Assembly (NCBI RefSeq): GCF_905220705.1
Contig: NZ_CAJNAT010000019.1
Location: forward strand, 62,001-126,000
Direction: 5' to 3'
DNA length: 64,000 nucleotides
From: Paraburkholderia domus
GTDB taxonomy: Bacteria; Pseudomonadota; Gammaproteobacteria; Burkholderiales; Burkholderiaceae
Shown here: piece after piece, positions 37,582 to 46,306 of the stretch
Numbering within the stretch: the first letter of the stretch is position 1
Layout: each line of letters starts with the position of its first letter
The notes under the pieces: generated by a model
Seen by the model: the letters and a program-made list of their open reading frames with translations, nothing else
Databases searched by the model: none
Told to the model about the DNA's origin: nothing
Translations under genes and position numbers: made by a program

Positions 37582-38469
37582 TCAGGCGAAATTGGCCGCG
37601 CTGGAGGCCGTCTGGCGCAGGTTCGAAGTACGGCGGTTTTGCAGCATCACCAGCCGCTCCATGAAGGCGAGGTCCTTCTCCTCGATCGTGAAGGCTGCGT
37701 CCACCCAGTCCTCGGTAATTTCCATCAGCTCGGCGCGCGAAAGTTGCAGCACACGCTGGCGCGCCCGCAGCATCGCGCGGATTCCGTTCATCTTCGGCCT
37801 GAGCGTGTCGATGAAGGTGCGCGTCGCCATATAAGCGTCGCCCGGCTCGAACAGGCTGTCGACCAACCCCTTGCCGAAGTGCCACTCAGCCGTATGCGAC
37901 TCGCCCACGCCGATCAACTCCTCGGCAAGCCGCATACCCACCTTGCGCGCGACCAGCGAATAACCGCCCATGCCCGGGAACAGGTTGAATGCGATCTCCG
38001 GGAAGCCCATGCGCGCATCGTTCTGCGCCAGCAGGAAATGGTGCGCCAGTGCCGCCTCGAAGCCCCCTCCAAGCGCCGTGCCCTCCACCATCGCGATCGA
38101 AATCGCCCCCGTGTCGAAGCCGCGCGCCGCCGCGTGCACACAATCGACACAGGCTCGCGCGTACGCCATCAGCGCCTGGCGCCTGCCAGAGCGAATCGAG
38201 TCGGCGAAGAAATCGAGGTCGCCCCCTACGTTGAACATGGTCGGAATCAACGAGCCGGTCACCCAGAAGTCGATCGGCAAGCCGGACTCTCGTGCTGCCT
38301 GTGCGAGACCCAGAATGTCGTGCACCAGTTCGAGATTAAAACAGGGACGCGGCTGCGCCCGCAGCATCATCCACATGATGTTGCGGCCTTCTTCGTAGTA
38401 AGCGGAGACTTGCGACAAATTGCCGGCCTCGAGGAACGGGCGGCAGGCGTGGTGATTATGCAGATTCAT
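37582..38469 (-). CDS. rpfF: RpfF, cis-2-dodecenoic acid (BDSF) synthase
   Basis: The ATG at 38469 (AAGGACC before it) gives 295 residues of the crotonase fold. The two catalytic glutamates of RpfF are at Glu138 (GGGFEAAL) and Glu158 (GFPEIAF), twenty apart as in the Xanthomonas enzyme. FNLELVHDILGL and the oxyanion segment VEGTALGG are also present. It makes the fatty-acid signal from an acyl-ACP substrate by dehydration and thioesterase steps. It faces rpfR. The 448-base upstream gap holds its promoter. Confidence 0.93.
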   Translation of the reverse strand: MNLHNHHACRPFLEAGNLSQVSAYYEEGRNIMWMMLRAQPRPCFNLELVHDILGLAQAARESGLPIDFWVTGSLIPTMFNVGGDLDFFADSIRSGRRQALMAYARACVDCVHAAARGFDTGAISIAMVEGTALGGGFEAALAHHFLLAQNDARMGFPEIAFNLFPGMGGYSLVARKVGMRLAEELIGVGESHTAEWHFGKGLVDSLFEPGDAYMATRTFIDTLRPKMNGIRAMLRARQRVLQLSRAELMEITEDWVDAAFTIEEKDLAFMERLVMLQNRRTSNLRQTASSAANFA

Positions 38470-38828
38470 TTTGATCGGTCCTTTTAAGGTTAAACGCTGG
38501 TAGTGCAATGCGAGCCTAAAGCAGACCGGAATCGGATGGGAGCGGGGTAACCAACAGATGAATGCAACACACGCGTGAAGCCCCGTCAGATGGAGCGCTG
38601 CGGGGAGGACAGTCATGGTGTAAAGGATGATGGAGACGCAAACGCTTGCGCACCGAAGATGGGCGAAATTCGCCCGTAAATGAGCACCCGGCCGCAATAA
38701 ATTAGCGAACGAACAATGCTTGAATTTCTTGCCGGATCGGAAAGAAAAAGAAATAGCTTTCGATTAGGTAATGCAATCGAAAATATAGCTTGTGAATGTT
38801 TGTTTTTTTATTTGTGGGCTAACAGACG

Positions 38829-38849
38829 GAATATGCAGTCTGCATATTC
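38829..38849. promoter_or_regulatory. Perfect 21-base palindrome upstream of rpfF
   Basis: Arms GAATATGCAG and CTGCATATTC flank one T. It lies 360 bases before rpfF inside an AT-rich stretch (38716-38850) that contrasts with the surrounding DNA. It directly follows the terminator hairpin of the M20 gene when read on the minus strand. The gap 38470-38917 has no other gene. It may be an operator for a dimeric regulator. Confidence 0.5.
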
Positions 38850-38852
38850 AAA

Positions 38853-38875
38853 CGCGGGCGCCCGGAGCGCCCGCG
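38853..38875 (-). terminator. Hairpin after the M20 peptidase gene
   Basis: CGCGGGCGC-5-GCGCCCGCG is a perfect nine-base stem, 43 bases past the M20 stop. Read on the minus strand it is followed only by TTTG, so termination may be weak. Confidence 0.55.
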
Positions 38876-38917
38876 ATTCGAAAGCAACGTTATTGCGCAA
38901 ACATCAAGGCGCAACGC

Positions 38918-40381
38918 TCACGGTGCGGCCGCGATCACTTCGGCAACCGCTGCCGTCAGCTTCTTGCCATACGGCACGTGCAGGAACTCGTTCGGGCCGT
39001 GTGCGTTCGACTTCGGCCCGAGCACGCCGCACACCATGAACTGCGACTTCGGGAAGCCCGACTTCAGTACGTTCATCAACGGAATCGTGCCGCCCTGCCC
39101 CATATAGGCAACGTCCGCGCCGTAGTGCGCGCGCGACGCGTCGTTAAGCGCGGTGGCAAGCCACGGGGCGAGATCGGGCGCGCTCCAGCCGCTCGCCGCG
39201 CCGGCGTCCGGCTTGAAGGTGACCTTGGCGTTGTACGGCGGATCGAATTCGAGCAGCGCCTTCAGTTCGGCCACGGCCTTTTCCGCTTCGATCAGCGGCG
39301 GCAGGCGCAGCGACAGTTTGAACGCCGTGCGCGGACGCAGCACGTTGCCGGCGTCGGCCAGCGCGGGCAAGCCGGCCGCGCCGGTCACCGATAGCGACGG
39401 ACGCCACGTCGAGTTGAGCAAGGCCTCTTGCGGATTAGTCGTGGTCGGCAGAACCTGGCGGCCGTCCTGGCCGCAGGCCCACGGCAGCTTTTTCCAGACA
39501 TCGTCGCCGAGAATTTGAGCCGTCGCTTCCGCTTCGCGCAGACGGTCCGCCGGGATCGAGACGTGAAAGCCCTTCGGCAGCAGTGTGCCGTTGGCCGAGT
39601 CTTCGAGGCGGTCGAACAGTTGACGCATGATGCGGAAACTCGACGGCGCAATGCCGCCGTAACCGCCCGAGTGAATGCCTTCGTCGAGCACCTGCACTTC
39701 CAGGTCGCCGGCGACCAATCCGCGCAACGACGTAGTGAGCCACAGCTGATCGTAGTTGCCCGCACCCGAATCAAGACACACGACGAGACCGACTTTGCCG
39801 AGCCGTTCGCGCAAGGCGTCGACGTACGGCAGCAGATCGTAGCTACCTGATTCCTCGCAGGTTTCGATCAGGCCGACGCAGCGCGGACGCTCGATGCCTT
39901 GCGCGTCCAGCGCGGCCAGGGCTGTGAGGCTCGCGTAGATCGCGTAGCCGTCGTCGGCGCCGCCGCGGCCGTACAGCTTGTCGTTTTCGAGTTTCGGTGT
40001 CCACGGGCCGAGGTCGTTGCGCCAGCCGTCGAATTCAGGCTGCTTGTCGAGGTGGCCGTACAGCACGATGGTTTCTTCGCTGCCCGATCGCGTCGCGGCC
40101 GTTTCGAAGAAAATCACCGGCGTGCGGCCCGGCAGACGGATCACTTCAAGCTTCAGACCGCGCACGGGTTGCTGTTCGGCCCATCGCGCCGCGTCGGTGA
40201 CCACGCGCTCAAGATAACCGTGCTTGACCCACTCGGGATCGAACGCCGGACTCTTGGCCGGCACCGCGATATAGTCGGTGAGCGCAGGCACGATCTCGTC
40301 GTTCCATTTGCGGTCTACGAATTCGCGTAGCGTGTCCTGGTTGATGCGCTGAGTCTGCTGGGTCGTATCGTCGGAGATCAT
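38918..40381 (-). CDS. M20-family metallopeptidase (dipeptidase type)
   Basis: The 487-residue enzyme has the M20 metal site in order: VLYGHLDKQPE, LYGRGGADDGYAIYASL, ETCEESGSYD and, in the dimerisation lid, SGGYGGIAPSSFRI. Two zinc ions would be held by His, Asp and Glu at these places. It belongs to the carnosinase/CNDP-like group. It hydrolyses short peptides or N-acyl amino acids; the exact substrate is not visible. It is a single-gene unit. Confidence 0.9.
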   Translation of the reverse strand: MISDDTTQQTQRINQDTLREFVDRKWNDEIVPALTDYIAVPAKSPAFDPEWVKHGYLERVVTDAARWAEQQPVRGLKLEVIRLPGRTPVIFFETAATRSGSEETIVLYGHLDKQPEFDGWRNDLGPWTPKLENDKLYGRGGADDGYAIYASLTALAALDAQGIERPRCVGLIETCEESGSYDLLPYVDALRERLGKVGLVVCLDSGAGNYDQLWLTTSLRGLVAGDLEVQVLDEGIHSGGYGGIAPSSFRIMRQLFDRLEDSANGTLLPKGFHVSIPADRLREAEATAQILGDDVWKKLPWACGQDGRQVLPTTTNPQEALLNSTWRPSLSVTGAAGLPALADAGNVLRPRTAFKLSLRLPPLIEAEKAVAELKALLEFDPPYNAKVTFKPDAGAASGWSAPDLAPWLATALNDASRAHYGADVAYMGQGGTIPLMNVLKSGFPKSQFMVCGVLGPKSNAHGPNEFLHVPYGKKLTAAVAEVIAAAP

Positions 40382-40501
40382 GGTGGCGGTCCGTGGGGAA
40401 TCTGTTCAGTCGAAACGTGAATGATAGTCCTGATGCGCGCTGCGCAAAGAAGACAATCGCGCGACAATCGCAGTATATGTCGCGTCCTGGGGAGCCAGAC
40501 T

Positions 40502-40813
40502 ATGGGTAGCAATGTCGTGGTTCAGGCCATCGCCGCGGTGCTCGCGCTCGCGCTGTATTTTCTGCCGAGTATTCTCGCGGACCGGCGCAAGCGTCACGAC
40601 GTGCTGACGCTGGCGCTCTTCAATGCGTGCCTTGGCTGGACCGGTTTCGGCTGGCTGCTCGCCCTCTATTGGTCGTTGCAGCCGAACCCGCCGAAGAACG
40701 TGGCGGGTGAAGTCGTGGAGACCCGGAAGATCATGCGGATGCGGGCGTTTTCTTCGGCGCTTCTGGTGCGCGTGCAAAGGCGCGCCACGATGCGTGACCG
40801 CGGCGAGAAATAA
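40502..40813 (+). CDS. Superinfection-immunity-like (Imm) small membrane protein
   Basis: The ATG at 40502 (GGGGAG before it) gives 103 residues. Two membrane helices enclose the family signature YFLPSILADRRKRHDVLTL then FNACLGWTGFGWLLALYWS. This matches the phage T4 Imm/superinfection-immunity family (PF14373) found in many bacterial chromosomes. There it is usually not with phage genes, and its host role is unknown. It ends against a convergent DUF2158 gene. Confidence 0.8.
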   Translation: MGSNVVVQAIAAVLALALYFLPSILADRRKRHDVLTLALFNACLGWTGFGWLLALYWSLQPNPPKNVAGEVVETRKIMRMRAFSSALLVRVQRRATMRDRGEK

Positions 40814-41086
40814 TCAGGCCGCCCGCCCCATTCTGCCCCACAGCACCGAGCCAGCAGGAATCGAGCGCGGCTCAGCCCGTACGCTCTCGTGCGCGAACAT
40901 CTCGCGGCGCAGTTCGCCATGTTCGTCGAACCACTCGCAAATCAGCCAGTCGCCAGGATTGAGCGCCACCGGACCTGCATACGTCACAGTCATGCGCGCG
41001 CCACCTTCCTTCAACGTGACGACGTCGCCGGCATTGAAGCGTGCGGCAGGCGATGTTTCGAATGCGTCAATGATAGCGGTCAGCAT
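40814..41086 (-). CDS. DUF2158 (YodC-like) protein
   Basis: The ATG at 41086 follows AGGGGG and gives 90 residues. The core FNAGDVVTLKEGGARMTVTY and WLICEWFDEHGELRREMFAHE matches DUF2158, a small SH3-like beta-barrel family. Its role is unknown. Its stop directly abuts the end of the superinfection-immunity-like gene (40813/40814). Confidence 0.8.
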   Translation of the reverse strand: MLTAIIDAFETSPAARFNAGDVVTLKEGGARMTVTYAGPVALNPGDWLICEWFDEHGELRREMFAHESVRAEPRSIPAGSVLWGRMGRAA

Positions 41087-41571
41087 ATTCAACCCCCTAC
41101 GGAACCCGTTGAGCGGAATTAAGTTATCGCCTGGTGCCTTGCAACATAGAACCCTGCCGAAGGAAAACTCTAAAAAGCTGGCCAAGATTAACAATCGAAA
41201 TTAACCACGGCAAGTGCTTTTTATTGATACCGTTTTCATCGTCACTGAAATAGGATTCCCGCTCCGGCGATTGACAGGTCAAGCCGGGAAAACCCTTCAA
41301 ATCGGCGCCAGGCCGCCACCCGTGCGGCACTGCACGATAGCAAGACTTACGGCGGAGAACCCTATCCGCAAGTAGAAAATGCGGGCAGGATTTGTCATAT
41401 CTAACGCGCCGCCATGAAACCGATTCGGGTTTATTCCGATCACCGGGAAAGCGGAATTATCTATGAACGGGAAACTCACCGGTAAATGCACCGACGCCAA
41501 AACCCGTTTTGTATAAAGTGCATAATAGTTTCCAGCGGTCACCGTTGAAAACGATTTCGCGCCCGCTATTT
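41087..41571. other. 485-base gap, no gene recognised
   Basis: The interval lies between the DUF2158 start and the MFS transporter end. The first 300 bases are AT-richer than the neighbours. Short open frames lack similarity, and no strong terminator is seen. Confidence 0.4.
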
Positions 41572-43134
41572 TCAAACCGCCTGCGCAGCCCGGCGCAATG
41601 CCAGTTGTTGATGCCGCACCAGCAGCACGCTCAAACCGATACACACGAACATCAGACACGCGTTGATCGCGAGGCTGTACTGGAACGCGTGCGCATAGGC
41701 AGCCGGCGTCTCGCGACCGCCGATCACACCGAAAAACGCACCGCTGATCGCCGCCGTGCCGAACGCCGAACCGATCTGCAAGGTCGACGACACCACGCCC
41801 GAGGCGAGGCCCGCCTTCTCCGGCGCGACTTCCAGCAACACGATGCGCATGATCGACGGCAACAACAGGCCGTGACCGACGCCCGCGCACACCAGTCCGC
41901 AGTAGAACAGCAGGTCCGGCGTGGCGGCATGGGTCGCGGACCAGCCAGTGACCGTGAAGCCGACAGTCATCATCGAGAAACCGAGTGCCAGCACATGGCC
42001 GCCAATGCGCTTGACCACCGCGGGCGACGTCAACGGCCCGACCACGAAACCGATCGCGAACGGCATGATGGCCATGCCCGAAGCGAGCGGTGTCCAATGC
42101 AAGCCGGTTTGCAGGAAGATGCCGTAGGTCAGGAAAAACGCGCTGTTGCAATAGAACAGGAACGCGAGCACGAGACCCAGAGCAAAGGCCGGGTTGCGAA
42201 ACAATTGCAGATCCACCAGCGGATGGCCGCCGCCGCGCTCGACGCGCCGCTCGGTCGCCACGAATAGCGCGAACGCGGGCACGGCCAGCGCGAACATCAC
42301 GAAGGTCCACGCGGGCCAGCCGGCTTCACGGCCATGGGTCATCGGATAGATGAGCAGCAGCAGCACGATCGAGAGCAGCGCGACGCCCTTCAGGTCGATG
42401 CCGGTGCGCGTGGCCGGCTGATTTTCCGGCACGAACTTCCAGGTGCCGATGAAGGCCACGATGCCGATCGGAATGTTGATCAGAAAAATGATGCGCCAGT
42501 CGAGCCCGAACGGATGATAGGTAATCAGCGCGCCGCCACCCAGCTGGCCGACGATCGACGAAAGCCCGAATACAAAACCGTAGAGGCTCATGACCTTGGT
42601 CTGCCGATGCAGCGGCACAACCGCGCGGATGGTCGCGAGCACTTGCGGCGCCATGACCGCGGCCGCGATGCCCTGTACGATCCGCGAGATCACCAGCATG
42701 TGCCCGCTGGTGGCGAAGCCGCACAGCGCGGAGGCGACCACAAACGCCGCCATCCCCGTCATGAACATACGACGCCGGCCGAACAGGTCGCCGAGGCGTC
42801 CGCCTGTGATCAGCAGCACGGCGTAAGCAGATGCGTAAGCGGACACCACGAGTTGCAATTGCGCGTCGGTGGCGTTCAGACCGGTGTGAATCGACGGCAA
42901 CGCGAGGTTGACGATGAAATAGTCGAGCGGTGCGAGGAAGGCGCCGACGAACAGCACGGCGAGCGCGAGTCCCTGGCGCTCGAAACCGGATGCAGCTTTC
43001 GCGGCAGAGGCACCCGCACTGGCGGCCACGGCACCCACGCCTGGGCAGACGGCGGCTCCCATCCCACCGGCTGTCGGCCTTGCCGCGGCCTCAACGAATG
43101 CCGCCGGAGCGGGCTTGATGGCTTCGCTATTCAT
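41572..43134 (-). CDS. MFS drug efflux transporter (DHA2/EmrB-QacA, 14 helices)
   Basis: The 520-residue protein has about 14 membrane helices and the DHA2 motifs: LDYFIVNLALPSIHTGL in helix 1, the loop motif GRLGDLFGRRRMFMTGM after helix 2 and QGIAAAVMAPQVLATI in helix 4. It should be a proton-driven drug exporter. A TetR regulator lies 31 bases upstream on the same strand, so the two form an operon and the regulator probably represses both. Confidence 0.9.
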   Translation of the reverse strand: MNSEAIKPAPAAFVEAAARPTAGGMGAAVCPGVGAVAASAGASAAKAASGFERQGLALAVLFVGAFLAPLDYFIVNLALPSIHTGLNATDAQLQLVVSAYASAYAVLLITGGRLGDLFGRRRMFMTGMAAFVVASALCGFATSGHMLVISRIVQGIAAAVMAPQVLATIRAVVPLHRQTKVMSLYGFVFGLSSIVGQLGGGALITYHPFGLDWRIIFLINIPIGIVAFIGTWKFVPENQPATRTGIDLKGVALLSIVLLLLIYPMTHGREAGWPAWTFVMFALAVPAFALFVATERRVERGGGHPLVDLQLFRNPAFALGLVLAFLFYCNSAFFLTYGIFLQTGLHWTPLASGMAIMPFAIGFVVGPLTSPAVVKRIGGHVLALGFSMMTVGFTVTGWSATHAATPDLLFYCGLVCAGVGHGLLLPSIMRIVLLEVAPEKAGLASGVVSSTLQIGSAFGTAAISGAFFGVIGGRETPAAYAHAFQYSLAINACLMFVCIGLSVLLVRHQQLALRRAAQAV

Positions 43135-43165
43135 GACTGTTCGTTCAAGAAATAGGTAAAAAAAA

Positions 43166-43804
43166 TTAGACGAGCGCGCGCATGGCGACGTCCACGATTC
43201 CGATCAATGCATCTTCCTGGTGAGCGACTCGCCCCAATACGCGCAGTCCTTGCATGACGCACAACAGGAAATCGCCGACGGCCTTTTCGTCGAGCGTGGA
43301 ATTGAAGGCGCCGCTCGCCTGGCCGCGAATCACCGACGCCGCCAGCAAAGTCGCCATACGGCGTTGAATTGCCGCGACGCGGGTACGCAGCGCCTCGTCG
43401 CCGGGTTGCATCTCTAGCGTGGTGTTGGTAATGAAGCAGCTGCGCTCGCCAGTCAGCGCACAGGCGACCCGGGCGTAATGCAGCAAAGCGTTGCGTAGCG
43501 CCTCTTCCGCCGGCACCGGAGCGTTCAGCCGTTCGGCCAGCCGCGCGACCGAACCTTCCGCGTAGTGATCGAGCGCGGCGAGCATGATGCCGTGCTTGTC
43601 GCCGAATACGCCGTACAGACTGCCGCGCAACAGGCCGGTGGCCTTGCAGAGGTCGTCGATCGACGTGGCGTGATAGCCGTGATTCCAGAAAACCTGGCTC
43701 GCGCTCGCTAAAACAGTGTCCGTGTCGAACTCGCGCGGCCGCCCCCGAGGACAGGCCTCGCCACCTTTTTTCACGGATTGCTTCCAGTTGCCAGATTGCT
43801 TCAT
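43166..43804 (-). CDS. TetR-family repressor of the MFS gene
   Basis: The 212-residue protein has the TetR helix-turn-helix (DTVLASASQVFWNHGYHATSID then LLRGSLYGVFGDKHGIM) and a C-terminal ligand domain resembling TetR_C_16 or AcrR types. It precedes the MFS exporter by 31 bases, which fits a self-regulated efflux operon. Confidence 0.88.
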   Translation of the reverse strand: MKQSGNWKQSVKKGGEACPRGRPREFDTDTVLASASQVFWNHGYHATSIDDLCKATGLLRGSLYGVFGDKHGIMLAALDHYAEGSVARLAERLNAPVPAEEALRNALLHYARVACALTGERSCFITNTTLEMQPGDEALRTRVAAIQRRMATLLAASVIRGQASGAFNSTLDEKAVGDFLLCVMQGLRVLGRVAHQEDALIGIVDVAMRALV

Positions 43805-44011
43805 CTGACGGATATTATGACTAACCGTTCAACAAATCAAGGCGAGATTGGAAGTTGACACTGTCCGGCGAATTCAGGCGCCCACTTCTCGCGCCAGCGG
43901 CTCGGCGGGCAGCGCCTTCACAGGCCGGACCACGGTCCACGCGCCGGCCTGCGCCTTCGAAAACTCGCTCGGTTAAAGCACCTCGCACACGCTGTGGGTC
44001 GAACCAGTCAG

Positions 44012-44854
44012 CTAATTACCCCACTTCTGCGCGGCGGTCGTGAACAGCTGATTGATCTCATTGCCGCTGGCGGCTTCTTTCGTGTAGTTGAAGGTGCCGT
44101 GATCATGCATCTCGTGCGCCGCACGGAGAAACGCGCCCAACGCCGCACGCGCCAGCGAGCCGCCCACACTCACCCGTCGCACGCCTAGCGAGCGCAAGTC
44201 GTCGAAGCTGAGCAGGACGCCCTGCAGTCCCATCAATACGTTGACCGGCCGGTCGAGCGCGCCGACCACGCTGGCGATCTCTTCGCGCGTCTTCAGGCCG
44301 GGTGCGTAAAGCACGTCCGCACCGGCCTCCTGGTAAGCCTGCAGACGCCGGATCGTATCGTCGAGATCGGGCCGGCCCACCAGATAGTTCTCGGCGCGCG
44401 CCGTCAGTGTGAAAGGAAACGGCAAAGTGCGCGCCGCTTCCGCCGCCGCACGCACGCGCTCCACGGCGGCCTCGAACGGGTAGATCGGGTCGTCGGCGCG
44501 GCCGGTCGCATCCTCGATCGAACCGCCGACCACGCCTGCCGCCGCGGCCTGCATAATCGTTTCGGCGCAGTCTTCCGGGGCGTCGCCGAAACCATTTTCC
44601 AGATCGGCGCTAACCGGCAAATCGCTCGCCCCCGCGATTTCGGCGAGATGCACCATCATCTGTGCGCGGCCGATGGCGTTATCCGGCAAGCCACGCGAAA
44701 ACGCATAGCCTGCGCTGCTGGTGGCGAGCGCCTTGAAACCGGCCAGCGCCAGCAGCCGCGCGGTGCCGATGTCCCAGGGATTCGGGATGATGAAGGCCTC
44801 GCCCGCTGCGTGATATGACTGGAATTGCCGTGCTTTTTCAGTTTGCGTTGTCAT
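44012..44854 (-). CDS. Isocitrate lyase/PEP mutase superfamily protein
   Basis: The ATG at 44854 gives 280 residues. The fold signature is DIGTARLLALAGFKALATSSAG and the metal site DLENGFGD, with GSIEDATGR after it. The loop KKCGH of true isocitrate lyase is absent, so this belongs to the carboxyphosphonoenolpyruvate mutase-like or oxaloacetate hydrolase-like branch. Substrate unknown. It is a single gene after the TetR promoter region. Confidence 0.82.
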   Translation of the reverse strand: MTTQTEKARQFQSYHAAGEAFIIPNPWDIGTARLLALAGFKALATSSAGYAFSRGLPDNAIGRAQMMVHLAEIAGASDLPVSADLENGFGDAPEDCAETIMQAAAAGVVGGSIEDATGRADDPIYPFEAAVERVRAAAEAARTLPFPFTLTARAENYLVGRPDLDDTIRRLQAYQEAGADVLYAPGLKTREEIASVVGALDRPVNVLMGLQGVLLSFDDLRSLGVRRVSVGGSLARAALGAFLRAAHEMHDHGTFNYTKEAASGNEINQLFTTAAQKWGN

Positions 44855-45026
44855 CGACGGTCCCTTTGAAAACGGCGACCGGCGTTTCGCGCCCACGCGC
44901 TGCCGGATCGTCGTCATGTACGTTAAGTGGCAAATGAGAGTGGGAAATAAATGGAAGTCGCAGCCAGCGGCCTCGCGACCGCTGCCAGCCGGCCCTGCAG
45001 TTGCCTGCGGTGGATGAACCACACGC

Positions 45027-45452
45027 TCAGGTTTCGAGCTTTGCGTCCATCGTGATGGTGGCGTTCAGTACCTTGGAGACCGGACAGCCCGCCTTGGCGT
45101 CCGCGGTGGCCTTCTCGAACGCCGCTTTATCGCCACCGGGGATTTTCACGGCTACATCGAGATGCACCGCGGTGATCGAAAAGCCGCCGCCGTCCTTGTC
45201 GAGCGTGACGGTTGCCGTGGTGCCGATACGTTCAGGCGTGATGCCGGCCTTGCTCAGTTCCGCCGACAGCGCCATCGAGAAACAACCGGCGTGCGCGGCC
45301 GCAATCAGCTCTTCCGGATTCGTGCCGATACCGTCCGCAAAGCGTGTGGCAAACGAGTATTGCGTGTCCTTGAGGACGCCACTGTCGGTGGAAATCGAGC
45401 CCTTGCCGTCTTGCAGGCCGCCTTGCCAGACTGCTGATGCCTTGCGCTTCAT
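45027..45452 (-). CDS. OsmC-family peroxiredoxin
   Basis: This 141-residue protein has the OsmC pair of reactive cysteines in AAHAGCFSMALSAEL and the C-terminal KAGCPVSKVLNA. GTNPEELI and FATRFADG also fit the OsmC subgroup rather than Ohr. It detoxifies organic hydroperoxides. It is a single-gene unit. Confidence 0.88.
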   Translation of the reverse strand: MKRKASAVWQGGLQDGKGSISTDSGVLKDTQYSFATRFADGIGTNPEELIAAAHAGCFSMALSAELSKAGITPERIGTTATVTLDKDGGGFSITAVHLDVAVKIPGGDKAAFEKATADAKAGCPVSKVLNATITMDAKLET

Positions 45453-45557
45453 CGCTCTCTCCTGTTGTGCCCTGCTTCGCGCCGCTCCTCAACAGTACGT
45501 GATGCCGCCCGCAACGGTCCAGCCCGGATTTTCGTGGTGTCGGCATCGGTCGTGAGT

Positions 45558-45582
45558 CCCCCAAAGGCGAATTCCCTCGGGG
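45558..45582. repeat. Palindromic repeat, same family as 37452-37530
   Basis: On the minus strand it reads CCCCGAGGGAATTCGCC and ends TTTGGGGG, matching the rpf intergenic units with few changes. It lies 105 bases upstream of OsmC, between OsmC and the CMD gene. Confidence 0.6.
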
Positions 45583-45723
45583 CATGCCGCGCGGCGCTAG
45601 AGGCGCGGGGTTGGACCGAACTTCATCATAGGCGCTTCCGTGTGCCAGTGTCGTGACGACGCCGGCTTACGGTTCGCAGATGCGCGCGTCGCAAGCCGCG
45701 CCTTGCCGTGGGCGGCACAGCGG

Positions 45724-46278
45724 CTACTCCGCGAACGGCAAGCTCTCCTGTCCCACCGCCCGCATGTCGAATACGTTCAGGGTCATCGCCACCAAGGCGT
45801 AGTAGCCGAGCAGGCCTACCAGATTGATCACCACCTGGTGGCCGAAGCGCCCGACCGCCTTTCTATAGGTCACATCCGACACGCGTTTGGTGTCGTACAG
45901 TTCGCCCGCAAAGTCATGGATCAACGCATCATCGGCGTTCGCGAAGGACGGGCGATGCCCCTGGCGAATCGCCTCGGCGTCCGCTTCGGCCACACCGGCT
46001 TCCAGGGCGATCGGATAGTGGATGTACCACTCGGCCTGCGCCTGCCAGCGTGCCGCTGTCACCAGAATCGCGAGCTCCGAGAGCCGTAGCGGCAAGCCGG
46101 TGCGATAGCGGCAGAACGCGCCGAGCCGCTGCGCCTGCTGCGCCAGTTCCGGACTATGAATCCAGCCCAGAAACGGCCCGTTCAGATTGCCACGCGGGCC
46201 GGACAGGATCTCATCGAGCACGGCCTTCTGTTCGGGCGTGGCATCGGAGAGTTCAAAGTGGGGCAAACGCTCGGTCAT
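45724..46278 (-). CDS. Carboxymuconolactone-decarboxylase-like protein in the RpiR operon
   Basis: The ATG at 46278 gives 184 residues. It has the CMD/AhpD core (LSELAILVTAARWQAQAEWYIHYPIALEAGV) but no CxxC, so it is of the PcaC-like non-redox type. It is the fourth gene of the unit RpiR-C45-aminotransferase-CMD. The gap to the aminotransferase is 28 bases, so co-transcription is likely. Its catalytic role there is unknown. Confidence 0.82.
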   Translation of the reverse strand: MTERLPHFELSDATPEQKAVLDEILSGPRGNLNGPFLGWIHSPELAQQAQRLGAFCRYRTGLPLRLSELAILVTAARWQAQAEWYIHYPIALEAGVAEADAEAIRQGHRPSFANADDALIHDFAGELYDTKRVSDVTYRKAVGRFGHQVVINLVGLLGYYALVAMTLNVFDMRAVGQESLPFAE

Positions 46279-46306
46279 CGCAAGTCTCGCAGGAATGGAA
46301 AGGGTG

